A stretch of DNA of 64,000 bases from Ischnura elegans (GCF_921293095.1 NC_060259.1:41583812-41647811); one strand, 5' to 3'; shown: positions 36,734 to 49,687, counted from the stretch's first letter. Notes: a model not told the origin generated them from the sequence alone. Made by a program: numbers and translations.

Positions 36734-39700
36734 CTAAAAATAAATAAAGCCTATAATTAAACTTCCATGATTTTTGATTCAGGGGATACAGCAAACTGCC
36801 ATCATCAATGGGAACAGAAGAAAACCTATTCAAGAAATCTTAGCAGTGCATCCTCTAATCTCAAGTCATTACGTATCACTACGAAGCCATGAATCATTTT
36901 GAAAATACAATTTGCTGTAGTACTGGTACCAGTCCATAATTCAAGCCAAATACTTCAATCTATCTGGACTTTGAAAAAGCACTGCTACATGTAATTAAAT
37001 AACTTTTTGAACATTGGATTTCACAAAAGAGAGTAAGAGACTTCTTTAGGGATGGGTTCGCTTACTATAGAAATTTTAATGGATGCTAAATTTTCTTACC
37101 ACAATTTACTCCATCTTATGCAAGTTTAAATTACGTTGATACAACATTTAAAAGCATTCAATGTTTTACGTGTCAACGATGCATTGGCACTGGTGTAATA
37201 AAACCAGCCTCAAATCCATTAAAGTATCATTTTCTCATGATAGAATTTACATCACTAACCGTAATGTGGAATTGATTACCACAATAAAGTGGGCATACCA
37301 CAGCCCAAACGTTACACCCATAAGGAGCTTCAAAGATTTTTATTAAAAAACTTATGAATATCTGCCTATTACATCCTACATTAGTCTCCCTGAATGGGTC
37401 TTCCACTCCTTGCCAAAAGAAAACAAAGATATCATCTTGTAACTAAATATTCATCACTGAAGCAGCTAAAGATGAAAACAGGACTGAGGGGTAATAGTTT
37501 GCATTATTTCATTGGATATTGATTCACAGGAAAATCTAGTACATACTCTCTATGATATCAGTATAATGACTTACCAATCAGGTTTTGACAATAAATTTCA
37601 ACAATGGATTCACATACAAAAGTTTCAGAAACCTGGTTTTCCATACTTTTCACAATCAAAAAATCATAAACTCATGCCTAAGTACTATCATAGAGTAAAG
37701 ACTCTATGGTAGTAAATATGTATAACACTATAACAGAGGTGCGAGATTCAATTAAAATACTGTGAGATGCAAATAAAATACTAGATATATGTACATACTT
37801 CCATAAGTGATTGAAATAAATTCATTTGCTTTAAAGTAGATACTACAGCAGATTTCATTAAAGAAATATGGTATTGAGATTCTTCTTACCTTTAAAAGAT
37901 ATTTATAATGTATACAAAAGTATGAAGTTATTCATAATTTTAACACACACTAATCACTTAAGCCAAGAGTTGCAAATAGGACAAGGTAATTAATGAGGTC
38001 TTACTTTGCTCTACCATCAGGTTTACACCAACATAAATGATTTATTCACTACATTAGAGTACAAAGTAGCATATTGATACCAAGGGTGTACCCAGGATAA
38101 AAACTAGGGGGGGCAAGCCATGGTTGTTCAAGTTATAGGTAAGATTTAAGCATGGAAAAGGTGAATGAAATCAACATTTTAAGGAAACTGTAACAGCTCT
38201 TTATTAGTTTTTAAAATTATTTGCTTGAAAAATACTATTTTCCTTAGAGACATTTGCGGTTTTTGCTTCTGGGGGGGGGGGGGGGGGGGGGGGCAGCTGC
38301 CCCCTCCTGCCCCTCGCTGGGTATGCCCATGATTGGTACCATTTCATTGCCAATAAAGTACTGCATTTGTAATTACTTTTAGTGGACTGTTAGTGGAGTT
38401 TTAATTACAGTCTCAATTAAAGTCAGTTAAGCCCCTGGTGCAGGTCTATACAAGGAGTGATTACTGACAAGAAGACATCGCCAGAGTGGTGTTCTGGATC
38501 TGAATGTTGATGTTATTTTCCAAAACTACGTATGTAATTTAGAAAAAGTGTCACAGCTTTCTTCCGCATAGGCCCAGGTTCAACAGATATTCGCACGTAA
38601 AGATTTCATGCACCATCACTTCCCTTGAATAATTGCTCCCTATCAACATCCGCGGTGGTTGAGTGGTTAAAGGCTCTCATCCAGTGTCTCTTGCCGAGTG
38701 CGGCTCACCTTTGAGTCCTGGGGTGGGGTGATTTTTTTCTCTCTTTTTAATTTAGAAATCACTGTGACAATCATCCCCATTTGTTTAATTTAGTGACTTG
38801 GCGATTTTTTTATTTTCATATTAATTTATGGGTTTTAAATGGAACTCCAAATTGTGCCTAACCACTAAAATTTGAGGACGTATATAATTACTTACATGTG
38901 AATTTCCGGGTAATGTGCTCATCCTCGCCCCAGCCATTGCTCCCATAGCCTCTTCGTATACTTATAATCGCAACTCTTTCTTCTCACCAAATAAATAACA
39001 TTCAGTTAGTGACCCTAGCCAGTATCCCTTCCCACCCTTTATGGTCCTTCAAGTGCAATGACCCTACCTTCCAGCATGCTCTAGCCGCTGTCGAAGTATT
39101 CTTTGTCATTCTTTCACTTCTATTTTCACAGTTGGGCCTCGATGTCTCATTCAGGGATTAGCAAGAGTCAGCTGTGGTGGGAGGGATATTGAAGGATGCT
39201 AAAAGGCATGTCATAAAGGAGATAAGATGAATGGAAGGATATTCTGGAGGAAGGAGCAAGATTTGTTGGGAAGATACATAGTGGAGAAAATCTAATGGAG
39301 GGAAAACCCAATGATATTATGAATAAAAGAATGTTGAAGTCGAAAAATACCGGCGCATCAGAAATGGAAGATATACATTGGAAGTCAAGGCATACACCTC
39401 AAAAAACTGTGAATGATTGATGAATGGGTATACAATCAATTCATTGAAGCGAGGCAGAGGTGTGAATCGGTGCCGACGAGGACTTTGCACTCTTGCTGGC
39501 CAATCCGCATGGTAAGGCACAATTCGAAGTTCCATTTAAAACCCATAAACTAACATGAAAATTTAAAAAAAAAATGCCAATTTACTAAATAAGACGAACA
39601 GAGATGAATTGTCACAATGATTTCTAAAATTATATGAGAGAAAAAAATTAGCCCACCCCAGGACTCGAATGAAGCAGTGGACACTGGATGAGGGCCTTTA

Positions 39701-42700
39701 ACCACTCGACCAACACGGTAGTTGAGAGGGGGCGATTGCTCAAGGAAAGTCCTGGTGCACAAATCTTTACATGCAAATATTTCTCGAGCCTGGGCCTATG
39801 CGGAAGAAAGCCGTGACACTTATTCTATGTGTATTACCCATAAAGTTTCAGAAAATAACATCGGCATTCGGATCCTGAACATCACTCTCGTGATGTCTCC
39901 TGGTGAGAGATAGAAAAAGACTTAATATGTAATAATAATGAACAGGGGTCATTACATTTGAATTCAAGAAAAAATTGACCCTTAGGGCCTCAGACTTTGT
40001 TAACAAGCATAACATACCAAGATTGCTCAGCAAATAGGTTGAGCAATTACGCAAATTTTTATTTTTTTACGTCTTTGCTTAAAAAGTTCCTGGAATTTTA
40101 TTTCCCCAAGTGATTTTGTGCAAAAATAAAGGGAACTATATCATAGTAATGATGTAATGGGTGACTTCCAGATGCCAATTGGGTATTCCAAAAGCCATCT
40201 ATCAGGCCTATCATAGCCTTATAAAAGCTCAACAGCTATTTTCTCCCTTATGATTAGCATTAGGTGAATGTAAAATGGTTTATCATGATAAGCTTTAATT
40301 GAAAGAATAAAGCAATAAGACCTTTTTCACCGTAAACAAAAATTAAGAAATTAACCACTTCAAGAAAATGAAAAACTGTTATATATTCATATTTTACCAT
40401 CTCTACGAGCAAGCAGCATATTTATTCCAATTATTAAATATATAATCAAGCCAGGGTAGTCTGTAAATCTAGTTCTTAAGCTTAGTACGAAAAGTAAATA
40501 CTAAGAGAATATCTCGTGCAATTCCTTAAACATTAATGATACTTACTTCTGTATAAGACGTGCACTTAGAACAAAGGAGAAGAGTAACAGGAAAGAACTT
40601 GCGCCAAAGGCTATTTGAGGTGATGCATTGTCTCCACACAGCCATAGAAGTCCCCCACAGGTCAAAAAGTTCATAGGGACACGAAACCAATTGGTCACAT
40701 TTGCTCGCACCTCTTCGGGAAGAAGGTGACTTCTTAGGTGCCCAGTTGATGGGTAATACAATCCCACCGCTATCTCGAGCAGTAGAAAAGCTGCAAATGA
40801 ACTCCTTGGACCAGATGCTATCACACACCAGGTAATACAACCCATGGCTAGTCCAACCGCAACTGCTAGTATTTGCTAATAGTAGAAATATACAATGTAT
40901 AAATAAATATTTTAACAAAAATTATTTACTTGATAATGATTCAAGTATGCCTAATTAAAATTCCAATTATAAGTTGGGAAATGCTATACTACATGACCAT
41001 AATAATCCCTTATGACAACCCACCTACTGCAAGTAATTGAATATTAAATTGCAATGTATTTATATAGATGTATGATCACATCATCAGCAGATAAGGCCTT
41101 AAATGGGACCAATTGATCACAGCTAGTTGATTTATATTTTCTTGTAAAGAGCTTATATATTTGAGACCATCCGATCAAAAATATAATTCTGCTTCTCTGA
41201 CAATGTTTGTCATTTGAATATTAAAATGTTTAATTTTACTAGTGCTCACATAATAACAAGAAAAAGTTTCACAAGCTGATACAGTATGTAAGGACAACAG
41301 CATAAGTTTTCCTGGTTACTCACATTTATTTTGAATGATATAGAAAAAAATGGATTTTGAAAAACTCAGCAAGATAATGGTTGACATAAGTCTTCATGTG
41401 CTCACCTGCGACGAATATCCACGAGCGATAAGAATAGAATACAGAGATGATCCAATCATCATGCACAGCATGAAGCAAGAGAAGACCACGCCCAGGGGAG
41501 GGTGTCCTGGCTCTAAAACAGGCGTCCAAAGAAACACAAATGTATACATGACTGACTCGAATAAGGACTGGATTAATCCGAGGAGGAAGATGACTTCTCT
41601 AGACCAGATGCACCTTAACCCCTCCATGCAAAATTTGGTCAGACTGCCAAAAACCTGTTTAAAAAAGGAGCTGATTGCCTCAGAAGATACATCAAATAAC
41701 AGGAATAAAAAAATGCACTTAAGAAAAATATCACAACCTTCTGGCATTTCCCCAATTGACAATTGAGCGAAATACCCAAATTCAGACCCAAACTATATTT
41801 ATAATTCTTCAAATATTTAAAACTAATGTTATAAGATACATTTTTTCCAACAATTTCTCAGAGTTATGATCATAAAATTAATAAAATCAGGTACACAAAA
41901 CCAAAATCATATTAGCATAATAACATTTAAAAAAGTATATTTTCAGAAAGGGGAATCCAAGATATGTCATACAGGTGCCAATGCACGAATTAATTGGAGA
42001 AAAAATTTAATAACATACATGGACAAATCACTCTCTAATATGGGAGGAAACCAGCAGAATGAAATGTTCCACACAAGCAGAGTAAAAATTTGTGAATGGT
42101 AGATGCATTCACTGATGCCTTCTTGCAAAATAGGATTCTTTACCTAGGATCCAAATATATCTTCCCTTTTCACCACTTGGTTTTATAACAACATACGAAG
42201 AACTTATGACCCCAATTTGACCTATACTCCAAGACACTGAATCAACATAAAGATATTTTTAACACAGTGTCCCTAAAATTACCAAATCCATCTGTGAACA
42301 GGTATTGATGACACCATAACTGGGCCAAATGTACATACATTCTCCATTTATCTAAGAAATAGATCATTGACTAATTTAATTAAAACCAACCTCCAGGTTG
42401 AAATGGAGTGAGCAAAATTAATTTCAAGTCTTGTAAAGTCATAATCACAGAGCCACACTCAGCAAATTCTTGAAAACAAAATAATCAAGAAAGAATGCTT
42501 AGGCGGCACTTAAGCACCAGCCGAAGTCAAATAAATGAACTTCTCATATGAAAAATAAGATCATGATTTTGGATTCTACAGGCACCTTCGGGAGTTCACA
42601 ATTGAGAAATGTAACACCTTTAACTTTCAAACATGTGGGGTGAAGGAGTAATGCTATATGGGCAGTCCTACAACCAGTAGGCTGATAGAAACAAACTGCT

Positions 42701-45700
42701 GGATGCCCCAGGTGATAAGAGAATTCTTCAAAAAGGAGATAAGAAAATTCTTCAAAAAGAAGAATCTATTAAAAATTTGGAATATAAGCATTAAAGTAAC
42801 AAAGAAATTCATTCAGAGTCTTTATCAGTTAAGTTCTTCTTCGTGGTGATGAAATGTGGATGGTGACAGCAGCAGAAAAGCCAAAGGTGGAAGCAATTGA
42901 AATGTGGTATACTAGAAGAGTGATGAGCGTTCAATGGATTGATCATGTGAATCGCGAAGAAGTCTTAAAGAGACTATGATAAAATGCAAGTCTTTTGAAA
43001 CCCTTAAAACAGGACTTGATTAGCCACATAATAATGAGATGAAGACAATTATCAAAGGAAAAGAGGAATGGAAGAACTACAGAGGAAGACTTTGGATCAG
43101 ATATGTGGAGCAGGTAGGAATGATATAGAATGGAAGAATTAGGTAAAAAGGAAAAGATAAGCTGGTAAATGGATTGAGTCGAGTACTTCATCAAACCATT
43201 TCTCAGATTGTTGACGACTCATGATGATTTAATTTCCCCAAAACCAAGACTTCATGCAATGGATGAAGTTGGTCACATGCTGCATAGCATAGAAATTCTG
43301 TATGTCAGAAAAAAGTGATATCCCCAATGCTGCTTAGTGATTGATTCCTGTGGATTATTAAAAGTTGATAGCACTATCCATATTCTACCTTATTTTTAAA
43401 AATAAGTTCTCACAACTAAGGGCAGGAAGCTGAAAGGCAGGATGGAAAAAATGACTAGGCCAAGTTCAGAATCACCAGGGACAGTGCTTTGGCAAGGAAT
43501 AAGGTGCTATTATTCTCAAAGGTTTCACAGAGGCATGTGTCAATTCTCTTTGAAAAGAACACATACACATAATTGTAATAGGAAGGGTTTTAACGACAAG
43601 CTAACAAAACTAGTAGTGCTCAGTGTCTCCAAAAAGGATACCAGTCACTGCTGATTATGAACTAAAATGACTAGTCTTTTGCTAAGAACCGTTAGCACTC
43701 AATATAATCAATCAACATTCCTAGGAGTGCAACACTCCAAGATAAGTATGAATGGAAATCTTTACATATCTTAAGAGAGAATTGGGAAGACATAGACAAA
43801 GCATTTCTCGAGCCAGTTCATGTTCTTCATTAACTTCATTTTTCCCATTGACAACTCACATTTAATAAAGAAAAAACCAATTCACAAGCCAAGGTCTATG
43901 ATTTCCCTAAAACTATCCTACTTAACAAATACACAATAACTAAGTACTAAACTTACAATCACAAAAGCATAAACTATTCTAAATGATAAATTCTAGTCTA
44001 GGCCTAAATATGCACACAAAGACACAACTATGAACAGCTTAAGCTAGAAATTTAAAACTAGAATACACACTCTACCCGGATCACATACATGGTAGCTAAT
44101 AATAGGGAAATTTATGTACATGCTCTTCCTGCTTTTAAAGTGGAATTGGGTGAGAACAAATACAAAAAGGCTAAATTAAGGCAAGTAATAAGACTGAACT
44201 ACCACCTCAGTAGATCAGGATTTTGCTTCCACAAAAAGCTATCTACAATACATTAAAAAATCCCAGGTTTCCAGCTGGATTAGAAATTTCAAAGCTCATA
44301 TTTTGTGATCTTATAAGTTCCATATTATTGCAGTGAGAGTAAAAGAATGTTTTAAGTATATGTCAATAGGGAGCCAATTATTAGGAGACAATGGAAAGGC
44401 TCCACATTTGAGATTGTCTTCAGATTACAGTTCAACTATTTTTTCTTATCTCTGTATTTCTAATAGAGAAGATAAGTCAGATTTCTCAGTTGGGAACCAT
44501 CATCTTGACTGATTTTATTTGGTTCAAGACTAATTTCATTAGTTAATTTCAAGACTAATTCCTTTGAGAGCTGATACCAAAGCTGAAGGATCAGGAACAC
44601 AATTTAACGCCAAATCATTTTACAACCTTGATACAGGAGATGTAATGTTGGGTGATACGTAGAACCCTTTTGGGTAGCCCAAATCATCATATTCCTCATG
44701 TCTTGAGCTGATTATGTCTTGGCCAGCAACAGCATATAATGGACAGTGCCCACAAGGATCTCCCAAATACTGAAGGAATATAATTAAGTGACTACACACA
44801 AGCGCCTGCCCAAAATCCATGACAAACTGGTGATGGCTGTAAATCATGCTTTACCCAAGACAAATCTATCAGCCTATAGGGCTCCGTAAGCAGCTTACGT
44901 TCTGGAAATTTGTGTCAGAAAGTCAAAGAATCTTATACACCCCAGTTATTCTCACCCCCTGGGTCATCGTAAAGTGACCAGCAGCATGTGTTGTGCCCCT
45001 GGACTGGTCATAAACCCACGCAATCTGTGAGCCATCTTCTTGCCAAAATGGCAAGCCATACCCAGTAAACTGTAAGTCAATTGTTCCATGCATGATTTGC
45101 TAAACAATGCCTGAATCAAAGCAAACATAATTATATCAATTCAAAGCCTTCTAAATTTTTAATGTGAGAGTCATACCCATTAAGTAGACACCCCTGTGAC
45201 TCTAGTAACACACCAAAGACTCCAAATCATGGAAACACTATAACAATGTTAATGAATCAGGCAGCATTAACCAAATATGATATGGTGATGAACAGGAGAG
45301 ATACAAAATTGCCTTTGCCTTGCCTTAACTTGCAGGATAAGCTCACTTAAGAAACAACTGAAATCTGTCACAAGTTAAATACATAATTACGCACCACACT
45401 TAGTCTGACAGCTTCTACAAATTGGCCCATTGACAACTGCCAAATTACCCTTCTATTTGAGCAAATCAGTCACCTAGGTGATGTAGAATGAGTCTACCTG
45501 AAAATTCCAGACAGCTACAAATATTTTAACCCAGCCTGAGACCCGATAGCTTTTAATACATCCATGCTGTTAGATGGGCAAGCACTTTATCTTTTCAGCA
45601 AGCTATGATATTTACCATCAGCTTTAGAAATGAGAGGATATATATTAATTTTTGGAAAGATATAAAATAAATTCAAGGGTGCTAATTATACACAAATGAT

Positions 45701-47222
45701 AGGTATACTGTGACAACCTAAAATATGCTTAAAATTACCTGAAGTATCTAGAAATGGCTATGCAAAATATGGCATAAAACTAGCAGTTAATATGCTGTAC
45801 AAAGAAATACGAGCAATTAATGGCCTATTTAATTACCTCTATCACAGATGAGGTCTCTGACCCCAACATCTTAGACTGGCCAACATTTTCCGGCCAAGTT
45901 AATATAACCATGGCCCCTGATATTGCTAATGGAGCTAATGCCAGTAAAAATGGTGATAAGGGCCCCAAGCCAGCCCATTCAGCTGTGCCATTGGCAACAA
46001 TACCAGCAACCATTGCCAAGACTCCTCCCCAGAATGTTGACTTTGATAGTGTCACTGGTACCCACTCCGATGGGAAACCTCTTGCTTCTACATGTTCATG
46101 GACGTACCTGGTAAGAGAAAAAAATCACATGAAAACAATGAATTCAAGGAAAAAGCAAGTATTAGTAATGTTAAAGTTATAGCATGCCAGCACTCAATTG
46201 AGGTTTTTAAATGATGCAAAGACCAAATAATGGGACTGACTTTATAGCTTCAGAGGGCTTATGTGCTCCCACTAATACACGGACTTTATACATACTAAAT
46301 TATGACAGTTGATGACCTTAATTTTGCATAACAGGCAGTAAACAAGTTAGCCAAATAAAAGGGATGATTGTACATAAGCTGACGCATCACTGCTAATGAC
46401 TATCTCATTTCCTTAAATTTCTTAAGATTCTGACATATTTTCTTGCACAAATAAGAAGCAGGAAAATTTAATGCAGGGAAGGTGCCCTGACTTGGGCACC
46501 AACCAAGATTCAGTGTTATATTGCTATTTCCTGTACTGCGAGCCTGGCCTGACATAATTTTCACACCTATTACTTCTCTTGGTATGCCACAGCTACTTGC
46601 TCACTTGAAAAATACGCTTGCTTGGTTATACACCAACAGAGAACTCTTTAATCACTAACTTGTTACATTTTGATGCAGAGGTGGAACCTTTGAGGTGTTA
46701 CCACGATTGCTTATTACTAAAAATGGAGGCTAAGTACAAGCTACGGTCAACTCACAAAAAAATCACTTACCAGGCTTCAAAACAGGAGAAGAGCATGGAA
46801 GTTGAGATTCCACCCATTACCCGTCCAAAAACAAGGATATAGAAGTTGGAACTCATTTTTGTCAAACAGCACACTGAAGATAAAACAGTGTATGCAACAC
46901 ATGTCTTTTTCCGCCCAAAGTGATCCGCAATAGAGCCTGTTATTGTACCCAATAAACCACTGGCTGCAAAACCTACCACATACAAAAAGGCTATCTGGGA
47001 ATGCTCAAACCCATAATGGCTGTAAAGTTTATAAAGGTAAGGCCCTTGAAGCCAGTCCGAAAACAATGCCAAAAAATATACTTTGAAATAGGATTTTTGA
47101 AATCGCAAAAAAGAAGGATCATTTCCAGAAGCAACCTGAGGTTTAGTCCTTGAAGCAATGCCATGAAAAAATAAGGAAATGGCACCAAGGATAAATATCG
47201 AAACATATGCCAGGACCTTCAT
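36676..47222 (-). CDS. MFSD5: MFSD5-type molybdate-anion transporter, complete coding region in five exons
   Basis: Membrane carrier of the major facilitator superfamily; vertebrate and plant/algal relatives are linked to molybdate uptake (family knowledge). Coding exons, in transcript order: 47222-46771, 46107-45837, 41654-41406, 40875-40547, 36733-36676. All junctions are GT-AG and keep one frame, giving 453 codons including the stop, so 452 residues; human MFSD5 is about 450. Seen directly: a hydrophobic N-terminal helix, the family signature DWLQGPYLYKLY (about residues 57-68), the MFS loop GSIADHFGRKK before the third helix, FEAWYVHEHVE across the first junction, FVFLWTPVLEP and NWFRVPMNFL. 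The chosen ATG follows a 16-base 5'UTR remnant after a clean acceptor. Introns carry a LINE remnant, a SINE pair and a hAT MITE. The frame is intact, so I infer a functional gene. Only the last exon is assigned mainly from splice logic. Confidence 0.92.
38081..38331. mobile_element. hAT MITE, family B copy 2, in MFSD5 intron 4
   Basis: It starts CAAGGGTGTACCCAGG and ends CTGGGTATGCCCATG. It is flanked by ATTGATAC (38073-38080) and ATTGGTAC (38332-38339), an 8-base duplication with one change. It is homologous along its length with 2819-3179 but about 110 bases shorter. A run of 23 G residues (38271-38293) lies near its right end. Confidence 0.88.
38541..39826. repeat. Inverted pair of tRNA-Ser/Leu-headed repeats, arms about 320 bp
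   Basis: The arm 38541-38873 is matched in inverse orientation by 39511-39826 with roughly 85% identity by eye. Each arm holds a pol III A box (TGGTYGAGTGGTTAAAGG: 38656-38673 on plus; 39695-39712 on minus) and a B box (TTYGAGTCCTGGGG). The tRNA-like part is preceded by about 110 bases of shared sequence and followed by about 150. The arms are either two SINE copies in opposite orientation or the ends of one larger element. They lie in MFSD5 intron 4. Without a proper acceptor stem or anticodon arm these are not functional tRNA genes. Confidence 0.7.
40547..40875 (-). CDS. MFSD5: MFSD5 fourth coding exon (residues 325-433)
   Basis: The start is set at CAA ATA CTA after TTTCTACTATTAG, the acceptor that preserves phase 0. 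The exon encodes helices with LLLEIAVGLYYPS, the loop LLPEEVRANVTNWFRVP, and GASSFLLLFSFVLSARLIQ, all aligning with the end of the transporter. Reading through gives a stop at once, but the sequence there is a perfect GTAAGT donor (40546-40541). The exon therefore ends two bases into a codon and a final exon is expected. Confidence 0.9.
41406..41654 (-). CDS. MFSD5: MFSD5 third coding exon (residues 242-324)
   Basis: Acceptor TTTTTTAAACAG is followed by 83 codons in phase 0. The product includes GLRCIWSREVIFLLG, a family-specific loop and helix, then SLFESVMYTFVFLWTPVLEP, one of the best conserved MFSD5 stretches, and SSLYSILIARGY. The donor is GTGAGC. The preceding 4.2-kb intron contains a decayed LINE piece. 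Confidence 0.93.
42640..43200 (+). pseudogene. Decayed C-terminal region of a LINE reverse transcriptase
   Basis: In the plus strand, broken frames read GDEMWMVTAAEKPKVEAIEM, then W-TRRVMSVQWIDHVNREEVLKR, a block common after the RT domain of non-LTR elements (the type 'G.E.W...A.E...I..FEMW.YRRML.I.W.D.V.NEEVL'). Stops and frameshifts are frequent and the catalytic YADD is not preserved nearby. It lies inside MFSD5 intron 2, antisense to the gene. Confidence 0.72.
43201..45830. other. MFSD5 intron 2 remainder, no feature recognised
   Basis: Intronic AT-rich sequence. No exon, RNA gene or terminal repeats could be supported. The short open frame 44847-44620 on the minus strand carries no domain. 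Confidence 0.4.
45837..46107 (-). CDS. MFSD5: MFSD5 second coding exon (residues 151-241)
   Basis: The exon begins after TTACCAG with one base that completes the split Trp codon. It continues YVHEHVEARGFPSEWVPVT, the conserved segment after the FEAW motif, then two hydrophobic helices (GVLAMVAGIVANG and FLLALAPLAISGAMVIL). It ends in phase 0 after Ile-Glu at the donor GTAATT. Length is 271 bases. Confidence 0.93.
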
Positions 47223-47238
47223 GCTTGGGCCTTGTAGC
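46771..47238 (-). CDS. MFSD5: MFSD5 exon with start codon (residues 1-150 plus two bases)
   Basis: On the minus strand a pyrimidine-rich tract ending in ACAG precedes 47238. Sixteen untranslated bases follow, then ATG at 47222-47220. The exon encodes the first transmembrane helices, the DWLQGPYLYKLY signature and the GSIADHFGRKK loop. It ends inside the Trp codon of FEAW and is followed by the donor GTAAGT (46770-46765). Because an acceptor lies upstream of the ATG, at least one 5'UTR exon must lie at higher coordinates. It was not located with confidence; GTAAGT donors near 52.0 and 52.2 kb are candidates. Confidence 0.93.
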
Positions 47239-48063
47239 CTGTAAAGAAAAAAAAATCAATTATGTCAAAAGGATTATGTTTTTCCAAGCACTTAGTTGTA
47301 CTACTCAAGTATTCAAGCACTTGAAGGACCAATATGCATCAAATTCCAAATGAATTTAATTTTATCAATATTTACATTTATGCAAAAAAATTGGTGAGAA
47401 ATCTTTTTGATATTTTGATGCTGTATACTCTCATAAGATGATTTTATTCCGTGTCCATACATATGCCATACATCAACCATAGTTTTTTCCTGCACCTGAT
47501 CCATCATGCCAATTAGATATTATTATTTTTATATCTGGATGCCAATTTACTGAAAATTGGATGAGGGACTTGATCCCTGATTGAGCGCAAGTAAATAAAA
47601 ATAGAAAATTGTTACGGGCAAAGCATAGAGAATATAATAGATACATTCAAAGCAGGGAAAGGGTTAAGTACAAAATCATTGTAAGGGCTTCAAATCATCA
47701 TAATAAGCCCATAGTCTGCCAAAACCATGAGGTGATACTAAAAATAAAGTCGTAATTAGAGAATTTCATCTTCCCTTCATTTACAGAAACATTGTCCAAC
47801 CAAGTCAAGTCTTAATCCATTACTTATTTAATGCCTCCTTCCTTATTAATAAAGCTTTTTACCTCAGTTGGTCAACAACCACATCGACAAACTTCTTTAT
47901 ATTTATTTTTCACTATCATACACTTATCTGCAGTTGATTCCTCTTATAAAAAAATAATATACAACCATTTAAGGCAGCTCTCCAATCTACCACATAAAAC
48001 CAGCCGGTGCTATAACCAGATCATCAAAAGAAATTTCTGGTCATTTAAAAATTCCTTCCAATG

Positions 48064-48360
48064 CAGTGGCGCAGCGAGGGGGGGTTTTGGGGGTTAAAAC
48101 CCTCCCCAGAGCTTGGAGAAATTTTTAAGTTTAATCCATTTTACTTAACTGAATTGATATTACTAATAGAATAGAGTAAGGATGAATAAAATATCCCTCA
48201 GAAAGCCGTAAAACTCACCATTTTGAACCATTTATCTTAAAATTCTGCGATTTATTAATCTCACACCTACCGCTTATCCTGGTGGGTATTCCATACCCCC
48301 ACACACCCTGGTATTAGTTGCAACTAAACCCCCCAGCCTTAATTCCTAGCTACGCCCCTG
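48064..48360. mobile_element. hAT MITE, family A copy 1
   Basis: Ends CAGTGGCGCAGCGAGG and, reverse complemented, CAGGGGCGTAGCTAGG are inverted repeats. The element is flanked by a perfect 8-base duplication TTCCAATG (48056-48063, 48361-48368). G-rich near the left end and C-rich near the right. A second copy in the opposite orientation is at 49688-49996. It lies upstream of the MFSD5 ATG exon, probably in a 5'UTR intron. Confidence 0.93.
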
Positions 48361-49687
48361 TTCCAATGCATACCAGGTTATAATGAAAGATGCCTACAAC
48401 ATTGTTAGAGATACTCCATACCCCACCTCCCATTAACAAAGTACCACATTCATAAATATTGGCCCTCCCATAGAAGATATTCTCCACCCTAACAGACAAT
48501 CTTGGAGCCTATTGAGATCAATGGCTGGATTCCAAGATCTGAGGGATCTCTCCTGCATTACCTGAACTACAGTGAAGCCCCCAATACCCATTGTTCAGTT
48601 CATATTTGGATTATCCAAAATACTTCCTTACTCTCCCTTTCCTATCCTTCTCCACCCCAAACAACTCGTTTTTCAATGTAATAGATGCAAAATAAACAGG
48701 ACACAAAGTAAAATTTTGATAAGAAAATCATCATGAATACATATTCTGTTTACATCAATTACCATTCTAGGTTTTCACCTTCATTAGGCTGGATGTTCCA
48801 AGCTCAGGCATACTGAGTAACTTATTTTAAGAACAGCATTATCTTGGGAAAGATTTTAAGTCTTATTTATTAGTACACAAGAAGGCCACCCGGAATTGCT
48901 GGAAGGATAGTACCCAGGGAAGTAGGAAACATGGAATTCATGGCCACATGGCTGGATTTTTAGGTAAAGGAACAAAGTAGGTATGATGATGGTATACATG
49001 TGTATTAGCAAACAATGGAAAAAACTTTTTCCGTAGAACACGCGCGGGATACCCTGCTCCACATCATTGATCGCTGTGCGTGTCCATACATGTTTAGACC
49101 AAAAAAGTCTTGTTAACCCGTACCCCAGCAAAAAGGTTTGCACTGACAGGGTCAATAATTAAGAGTAGACCCCTTTGACTTATGTTTACCCTTGGAGCAT
49201 GTCAAGAGGTGTGCTTACCCGGCAGGATGTCCAACCACAGAATTTGAATGGTGTGACATAACAAATGGTTATGAGAAAATGATGCAAAGGACAAAGGATG
49301 TCGAATGCAACCAAAAGTAGCACTATGGGGGTTTGAGAGCATGAGATGCATTTACGTACTAACTTTGATCTCAATCCGTGCAGCTGTATGTAAACACATA
49401 GCAGACAGACATCATCATTTATCCATATAAATGTACATAGATATTTCCCTACACTATTCAAAGTAGCAGGAAGGCTTGGAACTAGGGCAGGGCAAAGAGG
49501 GCACATACCCTGAGTGGCAGATTTTAGGAGGTGGCATAATTTAAAAAGTTATTTAATTGTTATAACTAAATTATTTAACAATAATTATTAATTTATAAAT
49601 TATTAAACAATAATAGCAATGAAACTTCTAAATAGAAAACATAGTGTGTAACTTTAATTACCACATCTCAAACATAGCTCACGGATG

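Noticed and set aside
38651..38730. Possible functional tRNA-Ser/Leu gene
   Set aside because: A and B boxes are present, but there is no paired acceptor stem or clear anticodon arm, and the sequence is part of a repeated arm.
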